49,022 bases of DNA from Psychrobacter glaciei (GTDB taxonomy: Bacteria > Pseudomonadota > Gammaproteobacteria > Pseudomonadales > Moraxellaceae): NCBI RefSeq assembly GCF_014652895.1, contig NZ_BMZR01000010.1, positions 1 through 49,022 of the forward strand, read 5' to 3'. The notes beneath the pieces are model-generated. The model saw only the letters and a program-made list of their open reading frames with translations. It did not search any database and was not told the DNA's origin. Both the position numbers and the translations under genes were made by a program. Below, piece after piece: positions 7,916-17,496 of this stretch. The stretch's first letter is position 1. Each line of letters starts with the position of its first letter.

Positions 7916-8158
7916 AAAATCATTTTGACTATCTGTATCAAGGCTTGTCAAATTACAATGGTCTGTTATCAGCAGTTCCTTTTATACAGTCTGTTTTAAG
8001 TAGTTTATTAGCGTAAATAGGGTCAAGAAAAATATTGATTACGTTTTAGGCTATGGTATTTCAGCCGAATCTCTTATAGCCGAATCATCATCGCAACGAT
8101 GATATTTATACCAGATTGATTATCAAAGTAGGCTTCCCTGCGTATAGCAGGGTTTCCC

Positions 8159-9679
8159 CTACCTATTCAAATCATCTGTCTCATCTTTAAAGGTTTCTAC
8201 AACGACAGCAAAAATGTCATCCCAAACTGCCTCATTTGCCAAAAACGGATAATCCTTAAGTAGCTTATTACTTTTAGCACCTTTATTTTGTAGCATGCTG
8301 CGAATGATTCTATCGGCATAGCTGTTGGGCATCTCAATAATCTCTTTTATCGCCAGTCGTGCATGGTCATGTTGTCTTAGGTACTGTGACTCGTTATGCA
8401 TCTCTTTTTCAATAACATGCGCAATCAGTCCTGATAAGTACTGAACATGAGGCGTCAGGTCCATAAAGCGCCATGCCGGTTGAATAAGGTGAGTATTTCC
8501 AAAATTTAAGTTTGAGCGAATACCATCAGGGTAAGTAACTGCCTTTTTATCAAAGCTGTAATGATCACGGATTTGCTTCATAAGCGGCACAGAGACACGG
8601 TCTAAAATTTTGTCATAGGCATGACAGTCTGAGGGATGCTCAGCAATGGCTTGTGATATAGGTAGGATAATCGGCTCATGAATGACCTGGTCTCGCCTGA
8701 GGACGTCATTAATTAAGAAGCGATGTACTCGGCCATTACCATCCGCTAGTGGATGAATATATACAAAGCCAAAGGAGGCAACCGCACTACGCATCAGTGC
8801 TGATTGTCCCTCAGTCTTTTCCATAAATACCTGTAACCCTGCTAGCTTGTTAGCAATGTCATCAGCAGGTGGCGCGATATAGTGCACAATTTCTTTAAAG
8901 CCATTCACCTGAGTATGCGACACAAAAACTGGTGATTGACGGATGCCATATTGCTGGATAATTGTTTTGCTACCGAGTATCTCTTGTTGCAGCTCTACCA
9001 ATGATTCAGGGTCAAGCGGAATGTCGCCGAAGCCGGTACGCCGTGCCATCACATCGGCGAAACGTTCAATACGTTTTAACTCTTTCCCTTCACCTTCTAT
9101 AGTAAAGCTGGCTTTACTCTCTCGTAGAGTCATCCATACAGAGGCGCGCATCAGTAAGTCTTGTCCAAATTCATCGTTCAGCTTGTCAACCATTGTGGCA
9201 ATATCGAGTGCAGCGGCTTGCGTAAACAACTCTGTTTTCACCAATTGAGGACAGAAATGACGGGTTCCTGCAAGATTGTCATTGATACGCCAACGAGCAT
9301 TCTTGATGACATGCGCAGGGCTTGAAGTAACCTGCTTCTTAGCATCTAGAGCATCCACATAGTTACCGCCTAAATTACTCGGTACTGCTAACTGCTGACC
9401 CATGAGCCATTCATACAAGAAAGCCATTCTACGGGCATAGCTGCCTGTGGGCTCAGCGTTTACCCATGCTTGTACGTCATCAGCACCTACCTGCTCAAAT
9501 AGACGAACCAGTAACTCTAAATTCAGCACTTCATGACGCATGTGAAACTGTAAGTGCGCAATGATAGTGTCCAGTGGCCGCGCAGTTTCCTGATAAGCGT
9601 TATGGATGACATCACCGTCTTTATAGGTTTGCCTGCGCCCACCGATACTACTGCTGACATATAGGGGTTTTGCGCCCAT
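8159..9679 (-). CDS. Fic-domain protein (AMPylase/death-on-curing type)
   Basis: 506 residues. The Fic core is HPLADGNGRVHR at residues 309-320, matching HPFx(D/E)GNGRxxR with the catalytic His. An inhibitory (S/T)xxxE(G/N) motif, SFTIEG, lies upstream at residues 191-196, so it is a self-inhibited class II Fic. N-terminal Fic_N-like and C-terminal winged-helix-like parts flank the core. Such enzymes transfer AMP from ATP to protein hydroxyls; the target is unknown. It starts 16 bp after the resolvase gene at 9696 in the same direction and is probably cotranscribed. No separate antitoxin is seen, consistent with the built-in inhibitory helix. Confidence 0.9.
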   Translation of the reverse strand: MGAKPLYVSSSIGGRRQTYKDGDVIHNAYQETARPLDTIIAHLQFHMRHEVLNLELLVRLFEQVGADDVQAWVNAEPTGSYARRMAFLYEWLMGQQLAVPSNLGGNYVDALDAKKQVTSSPAHVIKNARWRINDNLAGTRHFCPQLVKTELFTQAAALDIATMVDKLNDEFGQDLLMRASVWMTLRESKASFTIEGEGKELKRIERFADVMARRTGFGDIPLDPESLVELQQEILGSKTIIQQYGIRQSPVFVSHTQVNGFKEIVHYIAPPADDIANKLAGLQVFMEKTEGQSALMRSAVASFGFVYIHPLADGNGRVHRFLINDVLRRDQVIHEPIILPISQAIAEHPSDCHAYDKILDRVSVPLMKQIRDHYSFDKKAVTYPDGIRSNLNFGNTHLIQPAWRFMDLTPHVQYLSGLIAHVIEKEMHNESQYLRQHDHARLAIKEIIEMPNSYADRIIRSMLQNKGAKSNKLLKDYPFLANEAVWDDIFAVVVETFKDETDDLNR

Positions 9680-9695
9680 CCCCTCGAAATTAACC

Positions 9696-10319
9696 TTAGT
9701 CTAAATTTTTAAGCTTTTTTCTAACTCTAATTACCGTACTTCGACTAACTCCAACTGCTTCAGCCGTTTTATTAATACTAAATCCAGCTTCAGTAAACGA
9801 GGCAATCCTATCATGAGCCTCTAAATCAGGCTGACGACCGTGATAAAGTCCCTTTTGCTGTGCTTTTACAATACCTTCTTTTTGCTTACGTTCACGTTCT
9901 CGATATTCTTTATATGCACTGGCCGCTAATATTTCTAACAGCATATTATTAATAGCACTAAGTATTGATCTCATAAAATCATCACTTGGAAAACTGCCAA
10001 ATGTTAAATGACTGGTTGGTAGATCTAAACTAACAACACTAATTCCTTTTTCATTTATTGAGGCTACAAGAGTTTTCCAATCATCAGGGCTTAGCCTTGT
10101 TAAACGATCGATTGATTCAACTAACAAAACATCACCGGACTCTGATTCATCCAATAAACGAATTAGCTCTGGTCTATCTAAAGAATTACCAGATTTATTT
10201 TCTATATAAAAAGAAGCAATTCGTTTGCTGAAGCCAGAAACGAATTTTTTTAATGAGCTTTTTGCTCTATTTGCATCTTGCTCAGAAGTTGATGCTCGTA
10301 AATATGCTCTTATGAACAT
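9696..10319 (-). CDS. serine recombinase (resolvase/invertase family), intact
   Basis: 207 residues. Catalytic domain: FIRAYLRAST with Ser about residue 11, the SLDRPELIRLLDESESGDVLLVESIDRLTRL block with its conserved Arg residues, then a long helix. The tail carries a Hin-type helix-turn-helix (SINKTAEAVGVSRSTVIRVR). It belongs to the same subfamily as 7185 and 14359, but its upstream DNA differs (type B res). It probably resolves multimers or cointegrates of this replicon and is transcribed ahead of fic. Confidence 0.92.
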   Translation of the reverse strand: MFIRAYLRASTSEQDANRAKSSLKKFVSGFSKRIASFYIENKSGNSLDRPELIRLLDESESGDVLLVESIDRLTRLSPDDWKTLVASINEKGISVVSLDLPTSHLTFGSFPSDDFMRSILSAINNMLLEILAASAYKEYRERERKQKEGIVKAQQKGLYHGRQPDLEAHDRIASFTEAGFSINKTAEAVGVSRSTVIRVRKKLKNLD

Positions 10320-10420
10320 TTTTGCCTAATTAGGTCTATTTAGATGGTGTCATATCATATAGGTTTATTTAAGTGGTGTCATTACGTAATTGCCTGTGAT
10401 ATATTAACAGTATCTTTAGG
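10320..10420 (-). promoter_or_regulatory. res-like region (type B) upstream of the 9696 resolvase
   Basis: Read on the minus strand, two imperfect direct repeats TGACACCACTTAAATAAACC and TGACACCATCTAAATAGACC, about 29 bp apart, sit just before the start codon. They differ from the GGAACCA/ACAGAC pattern of the other three res regions. A TGTTAATA block further upstream is shared with type A. Function as a resolvase site is inferred from position. Confidence 0.5.
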
Positions 10421-10648
10421 GTGTACTCATGTAGAACTGCATGTAATAACACTAATTTGGACTTTGATAATGAAAAAGGATAAACCATACATTGTTGTGG
10501 TTTAATATTGTTGTAACAACGGTAACTTTACTTATTTAATAGAAGAAAAAACAAAATCAATTAGCGATGTTTAAACTGGTATTCATTGATGGTCACTTTA
10601 ATTAGATATAAAGTAAGTAAACAAAAAGTCAGTAAGGTAATTGATAAC

Positions 10649-11041
10649 GTGTCTAAACGAACCATAAGTATGTTGGCTAAAGAACTGAGTGTAAATGTCG
10701 AAACAATTCGCTTTTATGAACGCAAAGGCTTAATTAAACAACCACCAAAGCCTATGCAGGGCTATAGACATTACCCGAAAGAAACGGTAAATAGAATACA
10801 TTTTATCAAGCGTTCTCAAGAATTAGGTTTTACGCTAAATGAGATTGAAGGGTTACTTGCGTTAAACGATAGTCCATGTAGTAAAGTACAAGAATTAGCT
10901 AATAAAAAACTGATCGCAGTACAAAAAAAGATGGCTGACTTGTTGTTGTTAGAACACGCTTTGGAAGAACATTTAGGACAATGCCAAAATAATGATGACG
11001 ATAGCCACTGCCCAATAATTGATTCGTTGCAACCGAAGTAA
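10649..11041 (+). CDS. merR: mercury-responsive regulator MerR
   Basis: MerR-family regulator, 130 residues from GTG 10649 (AAGG lies about ten bases upstream; longer in-frame starts lack support). The winged helix reads ISMLAKELSVNVETIRFYERKGL and GYRHYPKETVNRIHFI. The three Hg(II)-binding cysteines are present: SPCSK, then LGQC-x8-C (CQNNDDDSHC), the MerR spacing. It is codirectional with merT rather than divergent as in Tn501 or Tn21, so its own promoter is separate from the dyad at 11173. It probably activates merTPCA on binding mercury. Confidence 0.92.
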   Translation: MSKRTISMLAKELSVNVETIRFYERKGLIKQPPKPMQGYRHYPKETVNRIHFIKRSQELGFTLNEIEGLLALNDSPCSKVQELANKKLIAVQKKMADLLLLEHALEEHLGQCQNNDDDSHCPIIDSLQPK

Positions 11042-11172
11042 ATGATTCACTTAACTACCATTTCCCACTAAAACAGCATATCCAATTTTACTTCTGCGCC
11101 TTAATTCAAGTTAGCTTATTCCCCGTATCTGTCGTAGCAGATTATCAAAGATAAATTTTTTATAAATCACCC

Positions 11173-11204
11173 TTGACTCCGTACTTAGGTACATGCAATA
11201 CACT
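11173..11204 (+). promoter_or_regulatory. MerR-controlled promoter of merT
   Basis: -35 TTGACT (11173-11178) and a -10 candidate TACACT (11199-11204) are separated by 20 bp, overlong as in all MerR-type promoters. The dyad GTAC-TTAG-GTAC (11181-11192) lies between them, and the start TTGACTCCGTAC is the same as in classical mer operators. Confidence 0.85.
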
Positions 11205-11228
11205 TGCATTATCTAATGAGGTATCTAT

Positions 11229-11576
11229 ATGAATCAAAAAGAATCAAACCTTCCAATGATAGGAGGCATCATAGCAGCATTAGGCGCAGGCGTATGCTGT
11301 GTAGGTCCTTTGCTCCTGTTATTACTTGGGGTAAGTGGCTCATGGATTGGTAATTTAACTGCATTTGAACCCTATAGGCCATTATTTATCGCATTTGTAG
11401 TGTTGTTGTTTGGTTACTCAGGTTGGAAAATTTACCGTCCTGTAGAAGAGTGTGAGCCGGGAACGGCCTGTGCAATTCCTAAGAAACAGCAACAACGAAA
11501 AGTCATTTTCTGGCTGAGCGCTATAGTTGCGACAATTTTAGTGACCAGTAATTATTGGATACTTTTGTTTGCTTAA
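11229..11576 (+). CDS. merT: mercuric ion transport protein MerT
   Basis: 115-residue inner-membrane protein that moves Hg(II) to cytoplasmic MerA. Three hydrophobic helices are seen. The paired cysteines in helix 1 (GAGVCCVGPLLLL) take Hg from MerP, and a second cysteine pair lies in the cytoplasmic loop (VEECEPGTACAI). Length and layout are typical. First gene of the merT-P-C-A set. Confidence 0.93.
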   Translation: MNQKESNLPMIGGIIAALGAGVCCVGPLLLLLLGVSGSWIGNLTAFEPYRPLFIAFVVLLFGYSGWKIYRPVEECEPGTACAIPKKQQQRKVIFWLSAIVATILVTSNYWILLFA

Positions 11577-11622
11577 TATACAGATCAAGAAATTTATAAC
11601 ATTTTAAAATTTGGAGCTAATT

Positions 11623-11907
11623 ATGAAAAAATTATTATTAACCGCACTGCTTTCACTTTCTAGTTTTGGTGCTTTTGCTGAAGTAAAAACAGTTACACTG
11701 GAAGTGCCAACGATGAACTGTGCGACATGTCCAATCACAGTTAAAAAGTCATTAGAAAATGTTGATGGCGTTGAAAATGCGAAAGTTACCTACAAGCCTA
11801 AGCTAGCTGTTGTTTCTTTTGATGACACTAAAACCAACATCAATGCATTAATTGCAGCGACTACCAACGCTGGCTACCCTTCAAATTTAAAAAGTGAAAA
11901 TAAGTAA
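11623..11907 (+). CDS. merP: periplasmic mercury-binding protein MerP
   Basis: 94 residues from ATG 11623; TTTGGAGC just upstream supports this over an in-frame start at 11611. The signal peptide is MKKLLLTALLSLSSFGAFA. The mature part is one heavy-metal-associated domain with the binding motif MNCATCP. It hands Hg(II) to MerT. Confidence 0.93.
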   Translation: MKKLLLTALLSLSSFGAFAEVKTVTLEVPTMNCATCPITVKKSLENVDGVENAKVTYKPKLAVVSFDDTKTNINALIAATTNAGYPSNLKSENK

Positions 11908-11978
11908 TATTTAGCCCCTTAGAACTAGTTACGCGTATCGGAGATAAAGCAGGCTCTATAGGTGCACTTGTTTCGGCA

Positions 11979-12326
11979 ATGGGATGCGCCATGTGTTTTC
12001 CCGCGATAGCTAGTCTTGGTGCGGCAATTGGGATGGGATTTCTTAGTCAGTGGGAAGGGGTATTTATCAATACGTTGTTACCACTGTTTGCAGTATTAGC
12101 GCTGGCAATGAATATCTTAGGCTGGTTTAGCCATCGTCAATGGCACCGTAGTTTTATCGGTTCAATTGGCCCCATTTTGGTTTTACTCTCTTTATACCCT
12201 TGGTTCCAGTACGGGTGGAGTTCATACGTTACTTATACGGGGCTAGGACTAATGGTTGCTGTATCAATTTGGGACATGGTTTCTCCTGCGAATAAACGCT
12301 GTGATGATGAAACTTGTACCGCTTAA
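11979..12326 (+). CDS. merC: MerC mercury transporter, start codon unclear
   Basis: Four-helix membrane Hg(II) transporter. The motif GCAMCFPAIASLGAAIG carries the Cys pair of helix 1, and NILGWFSHRQWHRS and SIWDMVSPANKRC match MerC. ATG 11979 is the first canonical start in frame, but the family's N-terminus is encoded upstream in the same frame (LVTRIGDKAGSIGALVSA). Between the in-frame TAA at 11901 and 11979 there is no ATG, GTG or TTG. The expected start position holds TTA (11919). Either a rare start codon is used or the gene makes a shortened protein lacking the first 20 residues. Confidence 0.85.
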   Translation: MGCAMCFPAIASLGAAIGMGFLSQWEGVFINTLLPLFAVLALAMNILGWFSHRQWHRSFIGSIGPILVLLSLYPWFQYGWSSYVTYTGLGLMVAVSIWDMVSPANKRCDDETCTA

Positions 12327-12343
12327 CTTTTTAAGATGAATAA

Positions 12344-13786
<1,443 letters not shown>

Positions 13787-13815
13787 TCATTTAACGGTAA
13801 TGTACTTACAGAAAT

Positions 13816-13873
13816 GTTAATGGAGTGCCAATTGATTGAATGTAATCAAGATATCTTAAGGCATTCCATTAAC
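13816..13873. repeat. nested inverted repeat between merA and merD
   Basis: GTTAATGGAGTGCC (13816-13829) pairs with GGCATTCCATTAAC (13860-13873), 13 of 14 positions. Inside it TTGATT (13832) pairs with AATCAA (13844). There is no T run, so it is not a simple terminator. Orientation is the wrong way round for an integron attC. It may be a leader structure or operator for merD. Confidence 0.6.
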
Positions 13874-13899
13874 AACACAAATTGGAAGCATGCTAAATC

Positions 13900-14337
13900 A
13901 TGATTAAATCTAAGGTTGAAAACATTCCTGTTGGTGAAGTCAGTTTTTTGACAGAGATACCTGACATCAATAAGTTCATTAGTAGTGATGATGATGCGTT
14001 GGATTTTCCTTTGAGTATTTCTCAACTGGCACTAGCTGCACAAACATCTGTCCATACGGTAAGAAATTATGTTCTTGAGAACTTAGTACACTGCGAAGAA
14101 AAAACTAAGTCAGGCCATTCACTTTACGGCTTATGTGCATTAAAGAGATTAAAGTTCATTCGAGCAGCAAGGGCGGCAGGTCTTCTTGTAGTTGATATCA
14201 AGCCATTACTAATGGCAATAGATGCAGGAGAAAGAAAAGTTCCTGAAGACATCCAAAAGCTGCTACTTACTAAAATCGAGCATAGAAAAGTATTTTTAAA
14301 TCTAGTAACAAACCAAATTGAAGAGTTTTGCAATTGA
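13900..14337 (+). CDS. merD: MerD-like coregulator of the mer operon
   Basis: 145 residues. Residues 40-110 carry a MerR-type helix-turn-helix with the MerD pattern: LSISQLALAAQTSVHTVRNY, SLYGLCALKRLKFIRAARAA. The MerR cysteines are absent, as in MerD, which displaces Hg-bound MerR and switches the operon off. The N-terminus is about 35 residues longer than classical MerD. It lies 113 bp behind merA, separated by an inverted repeat, so it may be expressed differently. Confidence 0.75.
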   Translation: MIKSKVENIPVGEVSFLTEIPDINKFISSDDDALDFPLSISQLALAAQTSVHTVRNYVLENLVHCEEKTKSGHSLYGLCALKRLKFIRAARAAGLLVVDIKPLLMAIDAGERKVPEDIQKLLLTKIEHRKVFLNLVTNQIEEFCN

Positions 14338-14358
14338 GACCCTCCGACATAGTGTCGT

Positions 14359-14949
14359 CTAGCCCTGCTTTAACACCCGATAAACCGTAGCTACCCCAAC
14401 ACCAACCGCCTTAGCGATCTCCTCTTTTGTCATATTGTTTTGACTGGCTAATTCTTTAATACGATTGTGTTTCGTTGTATTAGGCTTCTTACCAGTGGGC
14501 TTATAACCACTGTTCGCCAACCCCTGCTTAATACGCTCTCTACGCTTATCGTTATCAAGCTTTGCCATCGTTGCTAATAAGTCGATCAGCATATGGTTAA
14601 TCACTGTTAGGATCTCACCTGTCATGCCTTTACTTACCGTATGCGTAGTTGGTAGATCAGCCACCACCAATCGCAAGCCCTTGTCTTTGATGCGCTGCTT
14701 TAGAATTGCAAAATCATCTTGAGATAGCCTGCTTAATCTATCCACACTTTCGACCAACAGAATATCGCCTTCCTCAGCGTCATTGAGTAACAGAGTGAGT
14801 ACTGGTCTATCAAGCTTCGTACCACTGAAATGCTCAACGTACTCAACATGCTTATCATCATAGCTTTGGCTAAAGCTAATCAAGTCAGACAAGGCTCTCT
14901 TAGCGTCTTGATCCTTAGTACTGGCTCTCACATAAATACGAACAGTCAT
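14359..14949 (-). CDS. serine recombinase (resolvase), intact
   Basis: 196 residues. Catalytic IYVRASTKDQD with Ser about residue 10, KLDRPVLTLLLNDAEEGDILL and VESVDRLSRLSQDDF blocks, and a C-terminal helix-turn-helix (MTKEEIAKAVGVGVATVYRV). It converges on merD with a 21-bp gap. Its upstream DNA is the inverted type A res region at 15115-15221. Together with the recombinase at 9696 it brackets the mer operon. Confidence 0.92.
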   Translation of the reverse strand: MTVRIYVRASTKDQDAKRALSDLISFSQSYDDKHVEYVEHFSGTKLDRPVLTLLLNDAEEGDILLVESVDRLSRLSQDDFAILKQRIKDKGLRLVVADLPTTHTVSKGMTGEILTVINHMLIDLLATMAKLDNDKRRERIKQGLANSGYKPTGKKPNTTKHNRIKELASQNNMTKEEIAKAVGVGVATVYRVLKQG

Positions 14950-15114
14950 AACGCCACCCCTATCACTTAGACTTAATAATTAATGTTCATTGATAATAGA
15001 CAGATATTACTATCATTTAATATTAGAAACAAGTCTACTGATAGATAAATTATCGTTTAGAGGATTTACGTTTTAGGTATAGGCTAATGATAGGAAAAAA
15101 GCACAGCAACCAGT

Positions 15115-15221
15115 CCTATAATTCTAAAGTCTGTTATAGATGGTTCCATATTAACAGTCTATTTTGAGTAGTCTGTTAATATGTTTGAAGGGTGAGATAG
15201 CTGGTTCCGCTAAGGTATAGC
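15115..15221 (-). promoter_or_regulatory. res-like region (type A, inverted) before the 14359 resolvase
   Basis: Read on the minus strand this stretch follows the same order of landmarks as 7081-7180: CTTAGCGGAACCAGC, CACCCTTCAAAC, TATTAACAGACTACTC, AATAGACTGTTAATATGG, AACCATC, AACAGACTT. It is the resolvase's own upstream region. Because it is inverted relative to 7081 and 44355, recombination between them would invert rather than delete DNA, if it is allowed at all. Confidence 0.65.
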
Positions 15222-15366
15222 TTTTGAAACCATTTTTCTTTATATTGTCACTTAGACAGGCTGGGCATTTGATGTATAGTGTCATTTGCATTTCACTATT
15301 TATCAATTTCTCAGCCTGTTTTTTTCAGCCTACTTTTTGAACCACCACCCGGATATAAATGTAGCT

Positions 15367-16200
15367 ATGAATAAAACAACTTTTAAAATATCGAAGATGG
15401 ACTGCCCTTCGGAGGAAAACCTAATCCGAATGAAATTAGAGGGCCACTCGAATATTGAACATCTTGAGTTCGACATTCCTAACCGTCAATTAACTGTGTT
15501 TCATCATGACAATATAGAAGGGATAGAGACTGCTATTCATGACCTAAAATTAGGAGACACCCTACTCTCGACCGAAACCATTGACCCCTCTGATCCCAAC
15601 AATAATTTTAAAATTGATGCTGACTCTAGTCACAAAAAAGATGCTGAGCAAAGAAAGCTACTATGGATAGTGCTGGTCATTAACTTTGCTTTCTTTATTA
15701 TTGAAATGAGCACGGGACTGATTTCTCGTTCGATGGGGTTGGTCGCCGACAGCTTAGATATGTTAGCAGATAGCTTCGTGTACGGAATTAGCTTATTTGC
15801 GGTCGGTGGAACGGTCATTAAGAAAAAACGGATTGCTAGAATTGCCGGATATTTTCAAATTACACTAGCGATTCTTGGTTTTTTAGAAGTACTAAGACGT
15901 TTCTTTGGCAATGAGCAGTTACCTGACTTTTCTACCATGATAGTCATATCGATTCTTGCGCTAATTGCAAACTCGATTTGCCTCTATTTACTACAAAAAT
16001 CGAAAAGCAAAGAAGAAGAAGCCCATATGCAAGCCAGTATGATTTTCACTTCAAACGATGTGATTATCAATTTAGGGGTAATTGTTGCAGGGATTTTGGT
16101 TAATTGGTTACACTCTAGTACGCCTGATTTGATTATTGGTAGCATCGTATTTGCTTTAGTTATTCAGGGCGCCTTTAGAATATTGAAGTTGAGTAAGTAG
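15367..16200 (+). CDS. cation transporter with N-terminal HMA-like domain (CDF type)
   Basis: 277 residues from ATG 15367; an earlier in-frame start would add 27 residues that are not family-like. The N-terminal 90 residues form a metal-associated-type domain (TFKISKMDCPSEENLIRMKL) with a single Cys. Six hydrophobic helices of the cation diffusion facilitator fold follow, with the metal-site pattern DSLDMLADSFVYG in helix 2. It probably exports Zn, Cd or Co by proton antiport. It lies between the resolvase module and IS debris. Confidence 0.82.
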   Translation: MNKTTFKISKMDCPSEENLIRMKLEGHSNIEHLEFDIPNRQLTVFHHDNIEGIETAIHDLKLGDTLLSTETIDPSDPNNNFKIDADSSHKKDAEQRKLLWIVLVINFAFFIIEMSTGLISRSMGLVADSLDMLADSFVYGISLFAVGGTVIKKKRIARIAGYFQITLAILGFLEVLRRFFGNEQLPDFSTMIVISILALIANSICLYLLQKSKSKEEEAHMQASMIFTSNDVIINLGVIVAGILVNWLHSSTPDLIIGSIVFALVIQGAFRILKLSK

Positions 16201-16314
16201 CCAAGCCTAATAACTGAAGCAAATAGCTCAAGTAAGTAGCTTAATTAAACCGCTAAGTGTAAAGTAACTGGGTTTGAAGCAAATAAACATCATAAGGATA
16301 TGAGACCTCAAGCA

Positions 16315-16443
16315 ATGATTGAACAAACTTTAAATCTAGTCACCACCAAAGACCATCAGCAAGTTGCCGTTTGGCGAATAATAGATGATGAAGTCTTTGA
16401 TAAGAATCTGGGAGACCTTCCTAAATTTTGTGTAAGTATTTAA
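16315..16443 (+). pseudogene. 5' fragment of a possible alpha/beta hydrolase gene
   Basis: A 42-codon frame begins MIEQTLNLVTTKDHQQVAVW, which resembles the start of some Moraxellaceae alpha/beta hydrolases. It is cut at 16412 by an IS256-derived element that supplies the last ten codons and the stop. AAGGA lies 16 bp upstream of the ATG. Family identity is a weak recognition; truncation at the IS junction is directly visible. Confidence 0.4.
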
Positions 16444-16479
16444 TCTAAACGTCAGTTACACAGAATCTGGGATGGTCTC
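16412..16479. mobile_element. 68-bp internally deleted IS256-family element
   Basis: The left end GAGACCTTCCTAAATTTTG and right end CAGAATCTGGGATGGTCTC are inverted repeats of each other with a few mismatches. The right 27 bp are identical to the IS256 end at 48962. Almost nothing of the transposase remains apart from its last codons and stop. No flanking duplication is visible. Confidence 0.8.
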
Positions 16480-16574
16480 TTCAAGTCCTCACTAGCGCAC
16501 CGATCATAGATAGAATATCTATGGTAAGTACATCATGAAGTACACTGTGGCTATCTCAGCAAGTTGAAACCTTA

Positions 16575-16647
16575 ATACCATTAGCTCACAGCCAAAGATT
16601 CAAGTCCTCACTAGGGGACCGAACTAGTGAAAGCACCTGATTGGTTA
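16575..16647 (-). repeat. roughly 73-bp repeated element, copy 2
   Basis: Inverted copy of 1691-1763, sharing the core CCTAGTGAGGACTTGAA on the minus strand. A further partial copy of that core lies about 118 bp to the left at 16480-16500, directly after the IS256 mini-element. The rest of 16480-16718 holds nothing else I can identify. Confidence 0.5.
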
Positions 16648-16718
16648 TTCTCATATCCTCTGTAACAATTATCTAGCTTGTACCAACACTTACGTAAAAC
16701 CTAGAATAGTCTCCAGGT

Positions 16719-17006
16719 TTATTTGGTACGAATAATAAAGCGATAAACATCACAACATAGTGTCCAGAAAAACCAAAGCAATATAGCAGCACATGAACCC
16801 ACGCCGATAACAATAGTGCTTATTCTAATACCGCCATCTAGACCCACATTCCAAATATGAGGTGCAATAGGTGGACCCATCGTAGCAACAAATGCCAAGA
16901 AAAACCCTAGCATTACTATAAACCCTGTAATTGTAAGGCGTATCACTATTACTAATACGTTATCAACCCATGTATCATTCTTCTTATGTTCTAGAAACTT
17001 AAACAT
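16719..17006 (-). CDS. small membrane protein, unknown function
   Basis: 95 residues with two long hydrophobic helices (about 18-42 and 63-84) and charged ends (MFKFLEHKKNDTW; YRFIIRTK). No family recognised. The start codon abuts an IS3-family left end at 17004, so the natural promoter may have been replaced by the IS. Confidence 0.4.
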   Translation of the reverse strand: MFKFLEHKKNDTWVDNVLVIVIRLTITGFIVMLGFFLAFVATMGPPIAPHIWNVGLDGGIRISTIVIGVGSCAAILLWFFWTLCCDVYRFIIRTK

Positions 17007-17080
17007 GAACCGCCCTGAGATTGTCGGAGACTCAACATCCTGAGAGAATACGACAATAAAAAAATAAAACTACGCCCTTT
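17004..17080 (+). mobile_element. IS3-family left-end fragment (copy 1)
   Basis: TGAACCGCCCTGAGATTGTC and the following bases match 29439-29510 closely for about 70 bp, including GGAGACTCAAC and TGAGAGAATACGACAAT. The transposase start ATG is changed to ATA here and no orf follows. The orientation is the same as the copy at 29439. Confidence 0.8.
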
Positions 17081-17189
17081 GATCTTTATTTAAAGGCATC
17101 ACAACGCCATATAAAAATCGATTTAATGCAGTAAGGCTTGATAATAACCATTATATTGCATTCATAATTGCTTTTCTGCAAAATGGTAT

Positions 17190-17257
17190 GAGTATATGAG
17201 TATATGAGTATATGAGTATATGAGTATATGAGTATATGAGTATATGAGTATATGAGT
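17190..17257 (-). repeat. octamer array B: 9 ACTC boxes (minus strand)
   Basis: GAGT occurs at 17190 and then every 8 bp to 17254, nine boxes with TATA-type spacers (ATATGAGT units). On the minus strand these are ACTC boxes separated by ATAT. They share the period and box of arrays A and D but have different spacers. The array lies about 240 bp before the yefM promoter, and no gene covers 17080-17450. Confidence 0.92.
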
Positions 17258-17398
17258 AAAATTTGTTTCTTTCGACAATATAAGGCGGCAAACGTGCCAA
17301 GAAATTTAAACTAAGATCAATATGTCAGCTTTCATATGTACGTTTTAAAAAGATACATGAAGACATATCAAATTATCCCTTTGCTTCTTACTAATATA

Positions 17399-17453
17399 TG
17401 TACAGATATAAGTACAGATATAGTATATACTAGTGTAACATTTAACCTATAAT
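17399..17453 (+). promoter_or_regulatory. yefM-yoeB promoter and operator
   Basis: TGTACA (17399-17404) and a second half AGTACA (17411) are the short palindromes bound by YefM in the known system. A -10 TATAAT follows at 17448-17453, and CCTAT-AATG-ATAGG (17446-17459) surrounds it. Autorepression by YefM-YoeB is therefore likely. Confidence 0.65.
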
Positions 17454-17496
17454 GATAGGTCATATAACCAACATAATTAAACGTGGAGTAATTATT

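Noticed and set aside
7814..8016. Two overlapping frames made of MLKCSNAQILKYSNTQ-type repeats
   Set aside because: They are translations of the octamer array in two frames, with no ribosome site and no homology. The array is the feature.
13816..13873. Integron attC site
   Set aside because: The arms begin GTT and end AAC, the opposite of the attC core order, and no integrase is present.
15250..15320. ACAGGCTG...CAGCCTGT as an IS terminus pair
   Set aside because: Only 8 bp match, 50 bp apart, with no transposase between them. It could be chance or a weak hairpin.
16480..16505. tRNA 3' end suggested by TTCAAGTCCTCACT
   Set aside because: No acceptor stem, anticodon arm or CCA partner can be folded around it. 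It is part of the repeated element.
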